64,000 nucleotides of DNA, taken from assembly GCA_004144175.1 (NCBI GenBank), contig SEFT01000002.1, positions 186,001-250,000 on the forward strand, in the 5' to 3' direction. The notes below the pieces were generated by a model, which saw nothing but the letters and a program-made list of their open reading frames with translations, searched no databases and was not told where the DNA came from. Origin of the DNA: Sphingobacteriales bacterium (GTDB lineage: Bacteria > Bacteroidota > Bacteroidia > Chitinophagales > Chitinophagaceae). This document shows positions 62,501 to 64,000 of the stretch, one piece after another (positions within the stretch are counted from its first letter, which is position 1; the number at the start of each line of letters is the position of its first letter). Both the position numbers and the translations under genes were made by a program.

Positions 62501-62533
62501 TTTTACGACTCCCAGGTACTCATTGCTGTCCAT
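59498..62533 (-). CDS. Large protein with N-terminal cold-shock domain and C-terminal zinc ribbons
   Basis: The 1011-aa protein starts with a cold-shock-like OB domain: YLGVVKWFDHSKGFGKIGHP, with EIFFHGTDFSG and CFRNRLNNRGNRA (residues about 5-70). This binds single-stranded nucleic acid. A long helical region of about 750 residues of no known family follows. The last 190 residues hold at least four cysteine pairs, WCCNRKCYQPC, CHSCKR, CTNNEC, CMNWRC and CDQCSTCC, typical of tandem zinc ribbons. It is convergent with the KAP gene and overlaps the small membrane protein's 3' end. The combination suggests a nucleic-acid-sensing partner of the block, but this is inference. Confidence 0.75.
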   Translation of the reverse strand: MDSNEYLGVVKWFDHSKGFGKIGHPGLGEIFFHGTDFSGDSALLIQGYVCCFRNRLNNRGNRASTVRGVVQEDFDDVMATIEGDQLVEVEVAAAGRSYRKTYKSYSIIVRALNEIFREQKPTATYSLLTEYFDRVAAGSTLERLKKHFVLTCILFENRILTLDGFLLEQYNEVADTTLGNEHHDMQISHRPKTQSRYFLECLIGHYLDHTPPDILLPLWLSKVYVRPKGDDGWSRRTVAGIDPPLPEDFIRTHYKKITPEHLYRLRNQHDDDLMCDVLMMQLRDTETLDNNGFNTYIKAVELLPEEKRTDIKRQLSVILGRSLAAQSHLSDYNGRNNFNALMSFIDIERSILDRDMALDILHAGIPADQRLKLWQETKYDMDPAFLRSRIDQLSIAALYSVPEDIVRDFYVQSVTEMRASPTAGTFARLVFWTLDAPVKALDVFFAALSPAQQAAMWFCLPRDDFFSRGGGRLEYEDEDLPVSKAEVTGLITGGQLANTFLKAVGYIQWVKANYTYIGESRTHTFQEHDIAFLKWFETYQAPEIDYSAALQTVLRLCSGADIPVVFKALFPKCFDLTQVSLPQILEIMKRMPVSKTQRVEMLEHIQPFCTDAERAKLWIAGDIDSVTEHLWTEQIGLLSEDEQINWLRRTCAWVSSGRLSTAILLEKIRQVSKLDLGMNMLLACRILLDLHDKQLPPGEQLLSGIAMRFADESVDTIIRFDKIFERCEGRHTLRVTKADQPWKIKIRDRLFPVEYDTVRIAGHSFTLDKISSTVQIDGIRHGYKFEKQPYDDARQEIPKGVSFCDAVRSKYEEETKRTFYWCCNRKCYQPCQTDHIEPEWPLYSLRDFIRILQLPFSEDENYRFISVVNRANRLLTKLQCHSCKRLLRDAETSEFAFYRVNTFHCTNNECGAFHGRVYLIHCMNWRCNNIVDDRISKACPNGWVICDQCSTCCSHEKLEQRLANLKLNGVFDPSKARHSKLQMLVENKLGHKERNEVFDFHTGDPLEQDSS

Positions 62534-62550
62534 AAAACAATATACATATT

Positions 62551-62928
62551 TTGGTTGCCCGTGTTATGGATATCTTTCCGCTGCGTGATATCTGGAGCCT
62601 TGAATATATAAACGGCAAATTGTTTGCAGGTCTGGAGGAAGGCGGTTTATGGTATCACGGCAATCTTCCGGTAATGGGTGTGCAAGGTACTCCGGCGTTG
62701 ACAGGCGAAAGCATCAGGGTGTACCCGAATCCTGCGAATGACATACTTCATATAGATACAGATACTGCTGTAGATATCTACCTGTATGATATGGCAGGGA
62801 AGATTGTCAGGGATGCGCGTGCGCAGCGTTCTATATCTCTGGAAGGCCTTCCGTCATCCAATTACATAACAGTGATACGCAATATGCACGGCACTGTGCT
62901 CAGCAGCAGTATCATCAGCAAACGTTAG
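62551..62928 (+). pseudogene. Decapitated gene: C-terminal end of a type IX secretion substrate
   Basis: The frame encodes only the last 125 residues of a secreted protein. DIWSLEYINGKLFAGLEEGG, as at the end of a propeller or repeat domain, is followed by the Por/Type A C-terminal sorting domain VRVYPNPANDILHI-like (seen as IRVYPNPANDILHIDT), VDIYLYDMAGKIV and a final SIISKR. Such domains direct export by the type IX secretion system. No signal peptide or N-terminal part is present, and the only start is a TTG at 62551, right beside the cold-shock-domain gene. This is the tail of a gene cut by insertion or deletion at about 62540. Confidence 0.75.
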
Positions 62929-62950
62929 GGATTGGGCAGCGCAGGTTTAC

Positions 62951-62980
62951 AGGCGGCATCTTTACAGGTGCTGCCTTTTT
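62951..62980 (+). terminator. Terminator after the type IX remnant
   Basis: AGGCGGCA (62951-62958) pairs with TGCTGCCT (62969-62976), with one G-T pair, and is followed by TTTT. It lies between convergent genes, so it may serve both. Confidence 0.6.
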
Positions 62981-63221
62981 ATTTAGCGATTGCCTCAAGA
63001 CTGTCGGCGATGGCTTGCAACATCGGGACCGGGATCGCATCCATGTTTGCAATCCCTTTTGAAAGTGCACGAAACTTCATTTCGCCGTCACGCTCAAAGA
63101 CCACCTCCTGTTTATCGACGATAATGTAATATCTGAACGTGTATCCGAAAGTCTGCAGCCGGGCTGAAAGTTCCATCTCCTGACCTTCCAATACGACAGG
63201 GAGGTTAAAATAGTGTTCCAT
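62979..63221 (-). CDS. Small conserved-looking protein of unknown function
   Basis: The 80-aa soluble protein begins MEHYFNLPVVLEGQEMELSA, continues RLQTFGYTFRYYIIVDKQEV and FERDGEMKFRAL, and closes with a helix (IPVPMLQAIADSLEAIAK). It has an alternating beta pattern and a C-terminal helix, with no cysteine or catalytic motif. No named family is recognised. It ends inside the terminator at 62951-62980. It is convergent with the type IX remnant and stands alone. Confidence 0.65.
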   Translation of the reverse strand: MEHYFNLPVVLEGQEMELSARLQTFGYTFRYYIIVDKQEVVFERDGEMKFRALSKGIANMDAIPVPMLQAIADSLEAIAK

Positions 63222-63382
63222 AAACTCACCGCAATAGACACCTGTTTTTTCTTTTTACCAAAAAAAGCTGTGAATATATTGGCGCTGTAAGATTCGGGAT
63301 GAACTGCTTACCTTTGATCCGTTAAAAATACTTGAAGCGTTTGCTTTCAAGTCTCGCCTTAGAAAACTGGTAATTTTTAAAT

Positions 63383-63500
63383 GGGAACGAGACTGTGATA
63401 TGCCGACGCTCACGCCAAAAGGCGTGGGCGCTCGCTTATCCGTTCCCGGGCATTACCAGTGCCTCTAAGGCGGTAGGTGGAGACCTGCGCCTCTTTTTTT
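63383..63500 (+). ncRNA. Structured RNA candidate, about 118 nt, ending in a terminator
   Basis: Several stems nest here: GGGAACG (63383-63389) with CGTTCCC (63441-63447); inside it a 9-bp hairpin GCTCACGCC/GGCGTGGGC (63408-63416 with 63421-63429) on loop AAAA; then GGGCA with TGCCT (63448-63464). Finally AGGCG..AGGT/ACCT.CGCCT (63468-63492) is followed by seven T, a terminator. No open frame explains the conservation of stems. It lies 23 bases before the receiver gene at 63524, so it could be a free small RNA or an attenuating leader. No known RNA family was recognised. Confidence 0.5.
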
Positions 63501-63523
63501 GCCGGGTCATCAACATGTAAACT

Positions 63524-63913
63524 ATGATGCAGGACAAAATCAGGCTGGCGGTTGCAGATGATCACATGCAGTTCCGGCGCGCGGTCGTTGCCCACCTGGA
63601 AAGGCAGGGTTTTGAAATTCTCTTTCAGGCTGGAAACGGGGCGCAATTAATAGCGCAGCTGGAATACGCGGTTGCGTTGCCTCATGCCTGTCTCCTGGAT
63701 ATTCACATGCCGGTCATGGACGGTGTCGCGTGTATCGAGGCTATCCGGAACCGCTGGCCAGCAATCATTCCCGTTGCCCTATCGATCGATGACGCTGCCG
63801 AAACAGCACAGCGGGCTATGGCCGCCGGCGCCGCTGCATTTTTTGTTAAGGGTGGCGACCCGGTTATTCTGAAGGCAGCCATTGAATCACTGGTGCAAAA
63901 AAGGGATGCATGA
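63524..63913 (+). CDS. Stand-alone receiver-domain response regulator
   Basis: This 129-aa single receiver domain has LAVADDHMQF with the acidic pair, phosphoacceptor Asp in CLLDIHMPVMDG, a Ser in VALSIDD in place of the usual Thr, and Lys in AFFVKGGDP. No output domain follows. It shares the PH..CLLDI.MPV.DG core, LIAQL/LLAQL segment and length with the receiver at 16752-17141, suggesting paralogy. A structured RNA candidate with its own terminator precedes it by 23 bases and a hairpin overlaps its stop. Its ATG is doubled (63524 and 63527). Confidence 0.88.
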   Translation: MMQDKIRLAVADDHMQFRRAVVAHLERQGFEILFQAGNGAQLIAQLEYAVALPHACLLDIHMPVMDGVACIEAIRNRWPAIIPVALSIDDAAETAQRAMAAGAAAFFVKGGDPVILKAAIESLVQKRDA

Positions 63914-63926
63914 TGCACCCCTTTTA
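63897..63926. terminator. Terminator overlapping the receiver stop codon
   Basis: AAAAGGGATGCA (63899-63910) and TGCACCCCTTTT (63914-63925) pair with one mismatch around a 3-base loop that is the TGA stop itself. It would end transcription for the receiver and for the minus-strand gene that converges on it. Confidence 0.65.
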
Positions 63927-63929
63927 TAG

Positions 63930-64000
63930 CTACATGCGCTGACCTTTGCGTTGCCTCGGCTTTTTAGCTTCTTCCTGTTCCGGGCGCTGCTTTTGTACTT
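63930..64000 (-). CDS. 3' end of a gene, possibly a mobilisation relaxase (start outside window)
   Basis: On the minus strand, an open frame runs in from the right edge and ends with TAG at 63930-63932. The visible 22 residues, VQKQRPEQEEAKKPRQRKGQ and RM, are Gln/Lys/Arg-rich. Such basic tails are typical of the C termini of Bacteroidota relaxases (MobB-type), and the SSB and DUF932 genes nearby fit a mobile element. The evidence is too short for a firm call. Confidence 0.35.
   Translation of the reverse strand, partial: VQKQRPEQEEAKKPRQRKGQRM

Noticed and set aside
63468-63492. Cobalamin riboswitch resemblance (GGAGACCTGC)
   Set aside because: Only the final box is similar; the other conserved cobalamin elements are not present, and no B12-related gene follows.
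1-64000. CRISPR arrays
   Set aside because: I looked for regularly spaced direct repeats and saw none; the only repeats are the short ones listed.

Overview
The window looks like chromosome plus mobile DNA from a member of the Bacteroidota, most likely near the Chitinophagaceae. The evidence is the promoter signature TTTG-N19/20-TAnnTTTG before rpmE2 and a tRNA gene, the alternate Bacteroidota GlmU-like protein, type-B ribosomal protein L31, a type IX secretion C-terminal sorting domain remnant, and Bacteroidota conjugative-element genes (DUF932, SSB, a probable relaxase tail). No 16S or other taxonomic marker is present, so the placement is inference.

Layout. 1-17.5 kb is ordinary backbone: a cut-off TlpA-like thioredoxin, rpmE2, a GlmU-like gene and tpiA, tRNA-Glu(UUC) and tRNA-Arg(CCG) with strong terminators, a double-PAS protein, a beta-hydroxyacid dehydrogenase-like oxidoreductase, a bacteriophytochrome kinase, a surface-glycan cluster headed by an unusual fusion (UDP-sulfoquinovose-synthase-like epimerase joined to a class V aminotransferase), an egtD-egtB ergothioneine operon, and a lone receiver protein. 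17.5-22.2 kb is accessory: an XRE regulator, a convergent ATPase plus DUF4435 pair that looks like PARIS (AriA/AriB), a DUF4373 phage-type protein, a CAG-rich repeat and an IS3 remnant. 22.2-29.9 kb is an RND efflux operon divergent from a LytS/LytTR two-component pair.

30.3-50.3 kb is a visibly more AT-rich island that begins beside a degraded tRNA 3' end with its terminator. It carries an unknown 406-aa protein, a Fic protein behind a 12-bp palindrome, a giant superfamily 1 helicase with a C-terminal Vsr/DUF559-type nuclease, a complete Wadjet jetABCD operon, and a four-gene module: membrane protein, HerA-type ATPase, basic protein and PD-(D/E)XK-like protein. I do not recognise that last module as a named system.

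50.3-64 kb has mobile-element character (DUF932, SSB, a probable relaxase tail at the right edge). It holds a second cargo block: a SEC-C protein with a PD-(D/E)XK-like C terminus interrupted by an in-frame TAG, a membrane KAP NTPase, a small membrane protein, and a convergent 1011-aa cold-shock-domain/zinc-ribbon protein. This block ends against a decapitated type IX secretion gene. A compact multi-stem RNA candidate lies at 63383-63500, just before a lone receiver-domain gene.

How it fits together: the backbone supplies envelope glycan synthesis, light sensing, redox protection and efflux. The accessory parts are dominated by known or suspected anti-phage or anti-plasmid modules (PARIS-like, helicase-nuclease, Wadjet, and the HerA and KAP cassettes), so this is a defence island spread over at least two mobile segments.
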